From: Pseudonocardia sp. HH130630-07
GTDB lineage: Bacteria > Actinomycetota > Actinomycetes > Mycobacteriales > Pseudonocardiaceae
Length of the DNA stretch: 64,000 nucleotides
Assembly (NCBI RefSeq): GCF_001698125.1
Contig: NZ_CP013854.1
Coordinates: 5,952,001 to 6,016,000, forward strand
Direction of reading: 5' to 3'
The notes beneath the pieces were generated by a model. That model was given only the letters and a program-made list of their open reading frames with translations, did no database searches and was not told the origin of the DNA. A program made the position numbers and the translations under genes. Shown piece after piece: positions 1-9,491 of the stretch (within the stretch, counting starts at the first letter, position 1; the number at the start of each line of letters is the position of its first letter).

Positions 1-116
1 GATCTCAGCAATCGCCCGTCTACCAGGAGCTTCACCCATTCGGGGGCACGCCACGCCGCACAGGCTCTGACCAGCCCCAACACCAGGTTGGCAAAGGCTC
101 AGTGCTTGATTCTTAC

Positions 117-986
117 TCACCGGTCGGCCTTCGTCAAAGCGATGGTGGTGAGCAGCGTGGCCAGCTCCACGGGCCGGGTCACGAAGGGCGAGTGGCCACC
201 GGGCAGGGTGTGCACCCGGAACGGGTCGTCCGGAGTGAACCGGTCGGCCTCGTCGATCATTAGGTCCTGGGTGACGGGCGGCAGCGCGAGGTCGTCGGCC
301 AGGCGGACGAAGGTGCGAGGCAGCCGCCCCCATCGCCGCTGCGAGACTGGCACCGGGGTGGTAAAGCTGGAGTACGGGTGGTCGGGGTGCAGGAACTGGC
401 GCCACGAGTCGGTGCTCTCGGCCGGGAGGTCATTGAGGAAGGCGAGTTTGATGGCCGCGGTCGTGGCCGGGTCCGCGGAGATCGGATTGATGCGGAACGC
501 GCCCAGCTCGGCCGGCTCCCCCACGGACGGCGCCGCGACGGCGCCGGCGTTCTCCTCGGCGGTGATGTAGTCCATGAACCGGGGCCGACCCGCCGGGACG
601 AACGCGGAGAGGTAGACGAGCTGGTCGACGAGGTCGGGGGCCTGCTCCGCGGCGGCTGACGCCGGCGATCCCCCGGCGCTGTGAGCGACGAGGACGACGT
701 TGCGGTAGCGCGTGCGGGCCGCGACCAGTGCCGCGAGCACCACCTCGGTGGCGTGCTGCATCGTCACGTCGGCGAGCGCTGACCGCTCCCTTGTCAACCC
801 TGGCTGGCCCGGCCGGTAGTACCCGCTGGGGACGGGCGCGTCGAGCCCACTGCCGGGTAGATCGATGGCGCTACTGGCGATGCCGTGGTGGGCGAGGGCA
901 CGCTGCGTCGCCGCCCAGTGCAGTCCGTTGTGCCAGGCGCCGTGCACGAGTAGGGCGGTGGTCTCGGCGGCGGTCGGTCGGCTCAC
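117..986 (-). CDS. alpha/beta fold hydrolase (esterase-like)
   Basis: A 289-residue soluble protein with the alpha/beta hydrolase layout. An oxyanion-side motif LLVHGAWHN lies near residues 12-20, the nucleophile elbow AHSAGG has its serine near residue 103, and the candidate catalytic histidine is in GGHSPF near residue 265. The pattern resembles small ester hydrolases of the plant methyl-esterase/SABP2 type found in bacteria, but the substrate cannot be read from sequence. The GTG start follows GAGGAG at good spacing. It is divergent from a LysR gene across about 115 bp, so control by that regulator is likely (inference). No signal peptide is visible. Confidence 0.85.
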   Translation of the reverse strand: MSRPTAAETTALLVHGAWHNGLHWAATQRALAHHGIASSAIDLPGSGLDAPVPSGYYRPGQPGLTRERSALADVTMQHATEVVLAALVAARTRYRNVVLVAHSAGGSPASAAAEQAPDLVDQLVYLSAFVPAGRPRFMDYITAEENAGAVAAPSVGEPAELGAFRINPISADPATTAAIKLAFLNDLPAESTDSWRQFLHPDHPYSSFTTPVPVSQRRWGRLPRTFVRLADDLALPPVTQDLMIDEADRFTPDDPFRVHTLPGGHSPFVTRPVELATLLTTIALTKADR

Positions 987-1053
987 GGGTTCTCCTCATG
1001 TCGGTCGAGCAGTACATGATCAGGACACGCCGACACCGATCCGCTATCCACTT

Positions 1054-1094
1054 CCATATCTAACATCGCACTCGCCGATACATCTAAGATATGG
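1054..1094. promoter_or_regulatory. inverted repeat, candidate LysR operator
   Basis: CCATATCT (1054-1061) is mirrored by AGATATGG (1087-1094); allowing mismatches the arms extend to 11 of 13 matching bases. The right arm overlaps the putative -10 hexamer TATGGT (1090-1095) of the LysR gene, a position that would allow autorepression. The stretch is AT-rich compared with its surroundings. Assignment to the LysR protein is inference from the divergent arrangement. Confidence 0.55.
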
Positions 1095-1101
1095 TCGTGT
1101 C

Positions 1102-2046
1102 ATGGAAGCGCGTCATCTCCGATACGCCGTCGCCCTCGCAGAGCACGGCCACTTTGGTCGCGCGGCGTCGTCGCTGGGGATCGCCCAGCCGCCGCTGTCG
1201 ACCCAGATCGCGGCGTTGGAGCGCGAGGTGGGTGAGAGGCTCTTCGACCGCACATCCCGGGGTGTCGTCCCCACCGCGGCCGGTGCGGCGTTCCTCTCCA
1301 GGGCCCGCGGTGCGCTGGCGGAGATGGGCAGGGCGACGGTCGACGCGGGTCGCGCGGCCCGGGGAGAGACGGGGCGGCTGCGGATCGGCTTCATCGGGTC
1401 GGCACTGCTCGCCCCGCTGCCGGGCGTGCTGGGCCGCTTCCGCCGGACCCACCCGGAGGTCCGGCTCGCGCTGGAGGAGCTCGACAGCGCCGACTCCGCC
1501 GCCGCGCTGCTCGCCGGCGATCTGGACGTCGCCGTCGGGCGGGGCGGACCACGCGGCGCCGGCGCCGAGGCGCTGGTGACCGTGCCGATCGGCGCCGATC
1601 ACCTCGTCGCGGTCGTGTCCACGGCGCATCCGTTCGCCGGACGACCGACCGTTGGTGTGGAGCAGCTCGCCCGCGAACCGCTCGTGGTCGGACCGGACGC
1701 CGCGAGTTCGTACCTTCGTCCGCTGTTCGCCGCGGACCCCACCGCCCTCGACGGTGCCGCACTGGCGCGCGACGTCCACACGATCGCCGGGCTTGCCGCC
1801 TGCTGCGCCGGGGTCGGTCTGGGGCCCGGCCGGATGCGGCTCACCGGGCGCACCGACGTCTGGTTCTGCGATGTCGTCCCGCAGTTGCGGCTGCCGGATC
1901 TGCACATTTCGTTCCCGGCTGCCGATACCTCGCCGGTGCTGACCGCCTTCCTTACGGTGGTGCGGCAGAACTGCGCCGACGTCGGCAGCCGCCTCGACGA
2001 CCTTCTGGCTCGCCACCCGGCGACCCACACATCGGTCACCGCCTGA
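1102..2046 (+). CDS. LysR family transcriptional regulator
   Basis: A 314-residue protein. The N-terminal winged HTH (about residues 1-60) contains HFGRAASSLGIAQPPLSTQI, the typical LysR recognition region, followed by the linker helix and a periplasmic-binding-like effector domain (about 90-300). The ATG at 1102 is chosen because it starts exactly at the family N-terminus; the frame is open further upstream. No Shine-Dalgarno sequence precedes it. A TATGGT hexamer lies 6 nt before the ATG, which suggests a leaderless mRNA. It probably regulates the divergent alpha/beta hydrolase and itself through the inverted repeat in the shared spacer. The inducer is unknown. Confidence 0.9.
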   Translation: MEARHLRYAVALAEHGHFGRAASSLGIAQPPLSTQIAALEREVGERLFDRTSRGVVPTAAGAAFLSRARGALAEMGRATVDAGRAARGETGRLRIGFIGSALLAPLPGVLGRFRRTHPEVRLALEELDSADSAAALLAGDLDVAVGRGGPRGAGAEALVTVPIGADHLVAVVSTAHPFAGRPTVGVEQLAREPLVVGPDAASSYLRPLFAADPTALDGAALARDVHTIAGLAACCAGVGLGPGRMRLTGRTDVWFCDVVPQLRLPDLHISFPAADTSPVLTAFLTVVRQNCADVGSRLDDLLARHPATHTSVTA

Positions 2047-2061
2047 GCGGGACGGCGCGCC

Positions 2062-2490
2062 TCACCACCCATCCCAGTGCAGGACGGACTCGACCGGCAC
2101 ACGGTGCGCCGAGCGGAAATCGGTGCCGAGCGTGTGCGCCACCGGGATCAGGGCGGCCTGCATCACGTCGTCGTAGGGAATGTCGAGCAGCTGAGCGACC
2201 TCGCGCTCGACGGCCATCGTGCCCGTCGTCCACACAGTGCCCAGCCCATGCAGGCGCGCGGCCAGCATGAAGCTCCACGCCGCCGGCAGGACCGACCCCC
2301 AGTGCCCGGCCTGCCGAGCCGCGGACTGCCCGTCCGTGCGGCCCTCGATGCACGGGATGACCAGAGCAGGCACCCGGTGCAGGTTGTCGTGCAGGTATCG
2401 CAGGCCGGTCCACACGCGGTCCATCGATCCGGGCCGTACGTTGGCCCGGCGCTGGTCGGCTCCCGACATCGGGCTGTCGCCCTGGCCTAG
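2062..2490 (-). pseudogene. nitroreductase family remnant, N-terminus missing
   Basis: The frame encodes the C-terminal two thirds of an FMN nitroreductase-like protein. The stretch from AAWSFMLAARLHGLGTVWTT to the end and ELLDIP-like segment (VAQLLDIPYDD) followed by ALIPVAHTLG match the family core. The N-terminal part with the first FMN-binding arginines (roughly 70-80 residues) is absent, because the frame runs directly into the rbpA stop codon at 2491-2493. An internal ATG at 2469 would give 135 residues but has no convincing ribosome binding site. It is read as the surviving 3' end of a gene cut by a deletion beside rbpA; a functional short protein cannot be excluded. Confidence 0.7.
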
Positions 2491-2832
2491 CTAGAGCTCG
2501 CGCGAGGCCCGGAGCCGGCCGAGGGCCTCCTCCAGGATGGCCTCGCCGTCGGCGTCGCTGCGCCGCTCCTTCACGTAGGCCAGGTGGGTCTTGTACGGCT
2601 CGGTGCGGCGGGCCGACGGCGGCTTCTCCGCGTCCCGGCCACCCGGCAGCCCGCAACGGGGGCAGTCCCAGGTGTCCGGGACCTCCGCGTCCGCGGCGAA
2701 CCAGGTGTTGTTGACGTGCCCGTTGGCACAGTAGAAGGGGATCCGCTCACGCGCCGCGGTCTCGCCGCGCTCGGACTCGCCCATCGGACCGGCCCCGACT
2801 CGGGTGCCGCGGATCGCGTTGCCGCCAGCCAT
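2491..2832 (-). CDS. rbpA: RNA polymerase-binding protein RbpA
   Basis: A 113-residue actinobacterial RNA polymerase-binding protein that stabilises holoenzyme with the principal sigma factor and promotes open-complex formation. The zinc-binding core is visible as C35-A-N-G-H39 and C57-P-R-C60 around the strand segment NNTWFAADAEVP. The basic linker and the C-terminal sigma-interacting helix (EAILEEALGRLRASREL) follow. Start ATG at 2832 is preceded by GGGGAGAGAG. It lies directly downstream of secG on the same strand with a 29-nt gap. Its stop codon is in frame with the nitroreductase remnant behind it. Confidence 0.96.
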   Translation of the reverse strand: MAGGNAIRGTRVGAGPMGESERGETAARERIPFYCANGHVNNTWFAADAEVPDTWDCPRCGLPGGRDAEKPPSARRTEPYKTHLAYVKERRSDADGEAILEEALGRLRASREL

Positions 2833-2861
2833 CGTCTCTCTCCCCTACACCGTCGCCGCGT

Positions 2862-3095
2862 TCACTCGCCGGCCAGCAGCAGTCCGTTACCGACCACGGC
2901 GATGAACCAGATCAGCCCGACGAAGACCGTGTACCGGGCGATGTTGCGGTCCGCGGCCGCGGAGCCCGAGAGGCTCGACTGCACGCCGCCACCGAAGAGG
3001 CTGGTCAGACCCCCACCCTTGCTGCGCTGCAGCAGAACCAGCGCGATCAGCAGCACGCTGGTCACGATGAGGATGATCTGGAGGGTCAGGATCAC
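2862..3095 (-). CDS. secG: preprotein translocase subunit SecG
   Basis: A 77-residue integral membrane protein with two predicted transmembrane helices (about residues 2-20 and 52-72) joined by the conserved loop LLQRSKGGGLTSLFGGG. SecG assists SecYE/SecA-driven export at the cytoplasmic membrane. The GTG start at 3095 gives the normal family length and is preceded by GGGAG at 5 nt; the longer open frame upstream is low-complexity and crosses a hairpin. It follows tpiA, from which it is separated by about 200 bp with a perfect 18-bp hairpin. Confidence 0.95.
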   Translation of the reverse strand: MILTLQIILIVTSVLLIALVLLQRSKGGGLTSLFGGGVQSSLSGSAAADRNIARYTVFVGLIWFIAVVGNGLLLAGE

Positions 3096-3208
3096 ACGTA
3101 CTCCCGGATCTGGATAGCCCGCCGAAACCCGAAGAATACTCGGCCGACCCGTCCCCCTCCGCCCCCACCCCGTCCCGCGCCCCCACCCGCCCACCCCTCC
3201 CCCGTCGC

Positions 3209-3255
3209 ACTCATGGAGCTTCGGCCTCGTGACACGGGGCCGAAGCTCCATGAGT
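3209..3255. repeat. perfect 18-bp inverted repeat between tpiA and secG
   Basis: ACTCATGGAGCTTCGGCC (3209-3226) and its exact complement (3238-3255) enclose an 11-nt loop. On the leftward strand it lies 45 nt past the tpiA stop and could act as a terminator or as a mobile palindromic repeat. There is no T-run. The arms are far longer than a minimal intrinsic terminator needs, and their composition (ATGGAGCTTCGG) differs from the C-rich flanks. Confidence 0.75.
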
Positions 3256-3299
3256 GGCGGGGTGAGAGGGGTGGGCGGGCGGAGCGGGCGGGTGGGGCC

Positions 3300-4085
3300 T
3301 CAGGGCAGGGGGCCGCCCGCGGCGATCGCGGAGAGCTTCGCGAACTCCTCGGCGTCCAGGCTTGCCCCGCCGACGAGTGCACCGTCCACGTCGGGCTGCG
3401 CGACGATCTCCGCGACGTTCGACGACTTCACCGAACCGCCGTAGAGGATCCGGACGCCCGCGGCGACCTCGTCGCCGTAGAGCTCCTGCAGCGTGGCCCG
3501 CAGTGCGGTGCAGACCTCCTGGGCGTCCGACGGGCCGGCGACCTTGCCGGTCCCGATGGCCCAGACCGGCTCGTAGGCCAGCACGAGCCCGGCCGCCTGC
3601 TCCGCGGTGACCTTCGCCAGGGCGCCGCGGAGCTGGTCGGTGCAGTGCTGCACGTGGGTACCGGCCTCGCGGACGTCCAGGCCCTCGCCGACGCACAGGA
3701 TCGGGGTGATCCCGTGCCGCAGCGCCGCGTGCACCTTGGTGTTGACGACCGCGTCGTCCTCACCGTGGATCTCGCGGCGCTCCGAGTGCCCGACGACGAC
3801 GTACCGGCAGCCGAGCTTCGCGAGCATCAGGCCGGACACGTCACCGGTGTAGGCGCCCGAGTCGTGCGGGGACAGGTCCTGCGCCCCGTGCACGACCTTC
3901 AGCTTGTCGCCGTCGATCAGCGTCTGGACGCTGCGGATGTCGGTGAACGGCGGCAGGACCGCCACCTCGACCTTCGCGAAGTACCGCTCCGGCAGCGCGA
4001 AGGCGAGCTTCTGCACCACCGCGATGGCCTCGAGGTGGTTGAGGTTCATCTTCCAGTTGCCGGCGATGAGCGGCGTGCGTGCCAT
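3300..4085 (-). CDS. tpiA: triosephosphate isomerase
   Basis: A 261-residue TIM barrel that interconverts dihydroxyacetone phosphate and glyceraldehyde 3-phosphate in glycolysis and gluconeogenesis. Catalytic residues are in place: K12 in GNWKMN, H100 in VVVGHSERR and E172 in AYEPVWAIGTG, with the phosphate loop GGSVKSSN near the end. Its ATG overlaps the pgk stop codon by one base (TGATG), so it is translationally coupled as the third gene of gap-pgk-tpiA. Length is normal. Confidence 0.97.
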   Translation of the reverse strand: MARTPLIAGNWKMNLNHLEAIAVVQKLAFALPERYFAKVEVAVLPPFTDIRSVQTLIDGDKLKVVHGAQDLSPHDSGAYTGDVSGLMLAKLGCRYVVVGHSERREIHGEDDAVVNTKVHAALRHGITPILCVGEGLDVREAGTHVQHCTDQLRGALAKVTAEQAAGLVLAYEPVWAIGTGKVAGPSDAQEVCTALRATLQELYGDEVAAGVRILYGGSVKSSNVAEIVAQPDVDGALVGGASLDAEEFAKLSAIAAGGPLP

Positions 4086-5274
4086 CAGGCGTCACCGTCC
4101 AGTACCGCGACACCCGGCAGGGTCGCGCCCTCGAGGAACTCCAGCGAGGCACCGCCACCGGTGGAGATGTGGGAGAACCCGGCCTCCCCGACGCCGAGCG
4201 CCCGGACCGCGGCGGCGGAGTCCCCGCCACCGACCACCGAGAACGCCTCGCCGTCGGCGATCGCGGTCGCGACCCCCCGGGTGCCCTCGGCGAACGGGGC
4301 CATCTCGAACACGCCCATCGGGCCGTTCCAGAAGATCGTCCGTGCGTCGGCGATCCGGGAGCCGAACTCCGCCACCGACTCCGGGCCGATGTCGAGCCCC
4401 ATCCAGCCGTCGGCGATCTCGTCGACCGGCACCGTGCGGGTGGTCGCGTCGGCGGCGAAAGCGTCGGCCACCACCACGTCCGACGGCAGCACGATCTTGC
4501 CGGACTCCAGGAGCTTGCGGCAGGTCTCGACCTGGTCGGACTCCAGCAGCGACGAGCCGACGCCGCGGCCCTGGGCGGCCAGGAAGGTGAAGCACATCCC
4601 GCCGCCGACGAGCAGCGTGTCGACGGTCGGCAGCAGCGCCTCGATCACGGCGAGCTTGTCCGAGACCTTCGAACCGCCGAGGACGACGGCGTAGGGCCGC
4701 TCCGGCGCACCGGTCAGGGTGCGCAGCACCTCGACCTCGGCCAGCACGAGCCCGCCGGCGTAGGCCGGGAGCCGGGTCGCGAGGTCGTAGACCGAGGCCT
4801 GCTTGCGGTGCACGACACCGAAGCCGTCGGAGACGAACGCACCCCGGTCGCCGGCGAGCCCGGCGAGCTCACCGGCGAACGCCGCACGCTCGCCGGAGTC
4901 CTTGCTGGTCTCGCGCGGGTCGAACCGGATGTTCTCCAGCAGCACCACGTCGCCGTCGGCCTGCCCGGACACGGCCGCGCGGGCCGCGTCCCCGTGCTGC
5001 GCCAGCGCCACCGGGGCGCCGAGCAGCTCACCGAGCCGCTCCGCGACCGGGGCGAGGGAGAACGCCGTGTTGTCCTGTCCCGGCTTCGGCCGCCCGAGGT
5101 GGGCCATGACGACCACGCGGGCCCCCGCGTCGCGGAGGGTCGTGATCGTCGGCACCGAGGCGCGGATGCGGCCGTCGTCGGTGATCCGGTCGCCGTCGAG
5201 CGGGACGTTCAGGTCGGACCGGACGAGCACCGTCCGGCCCGCGACGCCCTCCCCGACGAGGTCGTCGAGGTTCT

Positions 5275-5278
<4 letters not shown>
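4085..5278 (-). CDS. pgk: phosphoglycerate kinase
   Basis: A 397-residue cytosolic glycolytic kinase that transfers phosphate from 1,3-bisphosphoglycerate to ADP. It shows the N-terminal substrate-binding motif VRSDLNVPLD, the AHLGRPKPG loop, the hinge region VLGGSKVSDKL, and the C-terminal nucleotide loop GGGDSAAAV. The GTG start at 5278 forms a GTGA overlap with the gap stop codon; a longer frame exists upstream but would run into gap. It lies between gap and tpiA in a coupled three-gene operon. Confidence 0.97.
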
Positions 5279-6288
<1,010 letters not shown>

Positions 6289-6492
6289 AGTGCCTCCATG
6301 GGCTCGTCGGGAGTGTCCGTACTCGCCCCGTCACGCCGGAGACCGACGCCGGGGTGCGGCAGGCAGACCGCCGCCTCCCACCCCGTCGGGGGACGCTGCG
6401 TGCCGTGCTCGGGCAACACCCTATCGGCGCGCCGCCCGGGACTGCGCCGCCATACCCCGTGAGCTGCGCCGCGATCTGCTGCGGAGCCCGGC

Positions 6493-6517
6493 GGGGCGGC
6501 CCGTCGCGGGCCGCCCC
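6493..6517 (-). terminator. hairpin terminator after the gene at 6529-7353
   Basis: A perfect 10-bp stem GGGGCGGCCC (6493-6502) / GGGCCGCCCC (6508-6517) with a 5-nt loop lies 11 nt downstream of the stop codon of the leftward gene. It has no T-run, which is usual in GC-rich actinobacteria. It separates that gene from gap. Confidence 0.6.
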
Positions 6518-6528
6518 GGAGGAGCTGC

Positions 6529-7353
6529 TCAGCGCAGCCGCAGCAGCCGGCGCCAGGCCGGACGGCCGTCCGGGGTGGCGGCGGCGGACCGCTCGTCGCC
6601 GGAGAAGCCCTCGACCGGCTCGTGCGGTCGGCTCCCGCGGGCCCGGGTGACGAACGCCGAGGCGGCCGCCAGTGCGGCGGAGACGCCGTCGGCACCCGGA
6701 CCGGCGCTGATCGCGGCGGTCACCGGGACGCCGAACAGCCCCGCTGCGGCGGGCTCGACCGGTCGCTCGGCCACCGCGACCGGCGCCGCGGCACGGCTCC
6801 CGTCCGCGGCCTCGTCCCCGGTCCCGGCCTCGTCCTCCGCGGGCGTGCCGCCGGGCGCCGCACTCCCCGCGCCGGCGGGCGGCATCCCGGTCACGACGTC
6901 GACCATCGCGAACTCCCAGGCGTAGGCGGACTGCTGGTGCGCGATCCGCTCCCGCGCCGCGCCGGCGTCGCCGACACCGGCCTCCCCGACGAGCAGCACG
7001 ACGACCCGCTCCGGGCGGTCGGACTCGTCCCGCGCGGCCAGCTCGTCGCCGACGGCGTCCAGCAGCCGGACGGTGGCGGCACCCAGGTCCGGGCCGGTGC
7101 GTGCACGCAGCGTCGCCGGGAGCGCGGCGCGGGCGGCGTCGAGATCGGCCGGGAGCGCCTGCGGGTGCGAGCCGTCGGCCAGCGAGCGGGTCAGGTCGTC
7201 GCCGGTGGACAGCACGACCTGCAGCGTGCCGGGGCCGTCGGCCTGCGACACGAGCAGGTCGGCGAGCCCGGCACGCAGGGCCGGCAGCACCGGCCGCACG
7301 GCACTGGATCGATCGAGATGGATGGCCAGGAGGGTGGAGCCCGGGTTCGTCAC
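6529..7353 (-). CDS. hypothetical protein, possible degenerate vWA-like fold
   Basis: A 274-residue protein without signal peptide or membrane segments. The N-terminal 150 residues alternate hydrophobic strands and helices (LLAIHLDRSS near residues 8-17, RVVVLLVGEAGVGD near 120-133), reminiscent of a von Willebrand A-type fold. A proper metal-site DxSxS motif is missing. The middle (about 165-200) is a low-complexity Ala/Gly/Glu/Pro linker, and the C-terminus is basic (RPAWRRLLRLR). The GTG start has no obvious ribosome binding site. It sits between whiA and gap; its function is not recognised. Confidence 0.7.
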   Translation of the reverse strand: MTNPGSTLLAIHLDRSSAVRPVLPALRAGLADLLVSQADGPGTLQVVLSTGDDLTRSLADGSHPQALPADLDAARAALPATLRARTGPDLGAATVRLLDAVGDELAARDESDRPERVVVLLVGEAGVGDAGAARERIAHQQSAYAWEFAMVDVVTGMPPAGAGSAAPGGTPAEDEAGTGDEAADGSRAAAPVAVAERPVEPAAAGLFGVPVTAAISAGPGADGVSAALAAASAFVTRARGSRPHEPVEGFSGDERSAAATPDGRPAWRRLLRLR

Positions 7354-7419
7354 GGCGGCATCATGCCGGACCCGTCGCAGCCGCCCGGTGACGGGGTGTG
7401 AGCAGACCCCGCCCGCGCC

Positions 7420-8412
7420 TCAGCCGCCCTCGGGTTCTTCCAGCATCTCGGCGGTGACCGCCGACTCCGTGTCCGGGATACCCAGTTCGGCGGCCTTCTT
7501 GTCGGCCGTCTGGAGCAGGCGGCGGATGCGGCCGGCGACCGCGTCCTTCGTCATCGGAGGGTCGGCCAGCTGACCGAGCTCCTCCAGGGACGCCTGGGTG
7601 TGCTCGGCCCGCAGCCGCCCGGCCGCGCGCAGGTGGTCGGGCACCTCGTCACCGAGGATCTCCAGGGCCCGGGTCACCCGGGCCGCCGCGGCGACGGCCG
7701 CCCGCGCCGAGCGGCGCAGGTTCGCGTCGTCGAAGTTCGCGAGCCGGTTCGCCGTGGCCCGGACCTCGCGGCGCATCCGCCGCTCCTCCCAGGACAGCAC
7801 GCTCTGGTGGGCACCCATCCTGGTCAGCAGCGCGCCGATCGCGTCGCCGTCGCGGACGACGACGCGGTCCGCCCCGCGCACCTCACGGGCCTTCGCCGCG
7901 ATCCCGAGCCGCCGGGCGGCCCCGACCAGCGCCAGCGCGGCCTCCGGCCCGGGGCAGGTGACCTCCAGTGCGGAGCTGCGGCCCGGCTCGGTCAGCGAGC
8001 CGTGCGCCAGGAAGGCCCCGCGCCAGGCCGCCTCGGCGTCGGCCAGGTCCCCCGACACGACGGGCGGCGGCAGGCCGCGGACCGGACGGCCGCGGTTGTC
8101 CAGCAGGCCGGTCTGACGGGCGAGCCCCTCCCCGTCGCGGATCACCCGGATCACGTACCGGGCGCTGCGGCGCAGGCCCCCGGCCGTGATGACGTGCGCG
8201 TCCGCGGCGTGGCCGTAGAGCTCGTGGATCTCCCGGCGCAGCCGGCGTGCGACCGAGCCGGTGTCCACCTCGGCCTCGATCACGACCCGGCCGCCCACGA
8301 TGTGCAGCCCGCCGGCGAACCGCAGCAACGAGGCGACCTCGGCGCGCCGTGACGACTGCTTGGTGACGGTGAGCCGGCTCAGCTCGTCCTTCACCGTGGC
8401 GGTCATGGCCAT
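7420..8412 (-). CDS. whiA: sporulation/cell-division regulator WhiA
   Basis: A 330-residue member of the WhiA family, which pairs a degenerate LAGLIDADG homing-endonuclease domain (about residues 1-225) with a C-terminal HTH. Visible landmarks are TVKDELSRL at the start, ASLLRFAGGLHI, and the C-terminal HTH region ELGQLADPPMTKDAVAGRIR. WhiA is a DNA-binding regulator of sporulation septation in Streptomyces and of division genes more widely. Two starts are possible: ATG 8412 (10-bp overlap with yvcK) or ATG 8406, which makes a classic ATGA overlap. It is the last gene of uvrC-rapZ-yvcK-whiA, the conserved actinobacterial order. Confidence 0.96.
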   Translation of the reverse strand: MAMTATVKDELSRLTVTKQSSRRAEVASLLRFAGGLHIVGGRVVIEAEVDTGSVARRLRREIHELYGHAADAHVITAGGLRRSARYVIRVIRDGEGLARQTGLLDNRGRPVRGLPPPVVSGDLADAEAAWRGAFLAHGSLTEPGRSSALEVTCPGPEAALALVGAARRLGIAAKAREVRGADRVVVRDGDAIGALLTRMGAHQSVLSWEERRMRREVRATANRLANFDDANLRRSARAAVAAAARVTRALEILGDEVPDHLRAAGRLRAEHTQASLEELGQLADPPMTKDAVAGRIRRLLQTADKKAAELGIPDTESAVTAEMLEEPEGG

Positions 8413-9491
8413 ACGGGGCTCCTTCCGCGCTGCGGGCCGTGCTCACCCGTCCTGGTCCGTGCTGCCGTGCGCCGCCCCTGCGGGACCAGCGCCTCGAACA
8501 CCTCGAGCAGGACACCCGCCAGGGCGTCCGGATCGTGGCGCGGGGTCGCCGCGTCGACGTCCGCGACGTCGGCCAGCCATACCGTCCCGCCGGGTGTCAG
8601 CAGGTCGGTGGCGGCCGCGTGCAGCCGGTCCGGGAGGGGTACCGATCCGGAGTCGGCGAGGACCGCGTGCGCCCGCAGATCGGGCGCGTGACCGGACAGT
8701 ACTTCAAGATGCTGTTCCGGGGAGAAGCCGGCGGTCTCCCCCGGCTCCGGTGTGAGGTTCAGCAACACGACCCGGGCGGCCGTGGTCGTCAGCAACGCCT
8801 CGCGCAGCCCGGGCACCAGCAGGTGCGGCAGCACGCTGGTGAACCACGACCCGGGGCCGAGCAGCACCGCGTCGGCGTCCCGGACCGCACGGACGGCCTC
8901 GTCGCAGGCCGGCGGGCCGTCCGGCCGCAGCCACACCCGGCGCACCCGGCCCGGGGTGGAGGCGACGGCGACCTGTCCCCGGATGCGGTGCGGCCGGTCC
9001 CGGCCGTCCAGGTCCACCTCGGCCTCGATGTCCAGCGGGACGCGCGCCATCGGCAGCACCCGCCCGGCACAGCCGAGCAGGCCACCGACGGCCTCCAGCG
9101 CGGTGACCGGATCGCCGCCGCGCTCCAGCAGCCCGGCGAGCAGCAGGTTGCCGACGGCGTGCCCGGCCAGTGCCCCGTTGCCGCCGAAGCGGTGCTGGAC
9201 CAGCCCGGACCAGAACCGGCCCCGCTCGTCGTCGGCGGCCAGGGCCGCCAGTGCCATCCGCAGGTCACCGGGCGGCAGCAGGCCGAGCTCGCGGCGCAGG
9301 CGGCCGGAGGAACCGCCGTCGTCGGCGACGGTGACCACGGCCGTGATCTGCGAGACGGCCGGGCAGCGGCGCAGCGCCGTGAGCGTGGCGTGCAGGCCGT
9401 GGCCGCCGCCCAGCGCCACGACGCGCAACCCGCCGCCAAAGCCGTCCGGGTCGCCGGAGCCGTCTGCGCCGCCGGCGCCGTCTGCCCTCAC
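8403..9491 (-). CDS. yvcK: gluconeogenesis factor YvcK/CofD family protein
   Basis: A 362-residue member of the YvcK (CofD-like) family, which binds UDP-sugars and is needed for growth on gluconeogenic carbon and for cell-wall shape in other bacteria. It shows the nucleotide-binding start VVALGGGHGLHATL, VTVADDGGSSGRLR near residues 53-66, and LGPGSWFTSVLPHLLVPG near the middle. The GTG start forms a GTGA overlap with the rapZ stop. The C-terminal 25 residues are basic and low in complexity. Confidence 0.95.
   Translation of the reverse strand: MRADGAGGADGSGDPDGFGGGLRVVALGGGHGLHATLTALRRCPAVSQITAVVTVADDGGSSGRLRRELGLLPPGDLRMALAALAADDERGRFWSGLVQHRFGGNGALAGHAVGNLLLAGLLERGGDPVTALEAVGGLLGCAGRVLPMARVPLDIEAEVDLDGRDRPHRIRGQVAVASTPGRVRRVWLRPDGPPACDEAVRAVRDADAVLLGPGSWFTSVLPHLLVPGLREALLTTTAARVVLLNLTPEPGETAGFSPEQHLEVLSGHAPDLRAHAVLADSGSVPLPDRLHAAATDLLTPGGTVWLADVADVDAATPRHDPDALAGVLLEVFEALVPQGRRTAARTRTGEHGPQRGRSPVWP

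Noticed and set aside
1..116. Possible gene end or tRNA at the left edge
   Set aside because: 116 bases with no tRNA-like fold, no convincing start or stop context and no recognisable protein in any frame.
3100..3300. N-terminal extension of SecG through the palindrome
   Set aside because: The upstream frame is open only because of low-complexity GC-rich DNA; the GTG at 3095 has a ribosome binding site and gives the normal SecG length.
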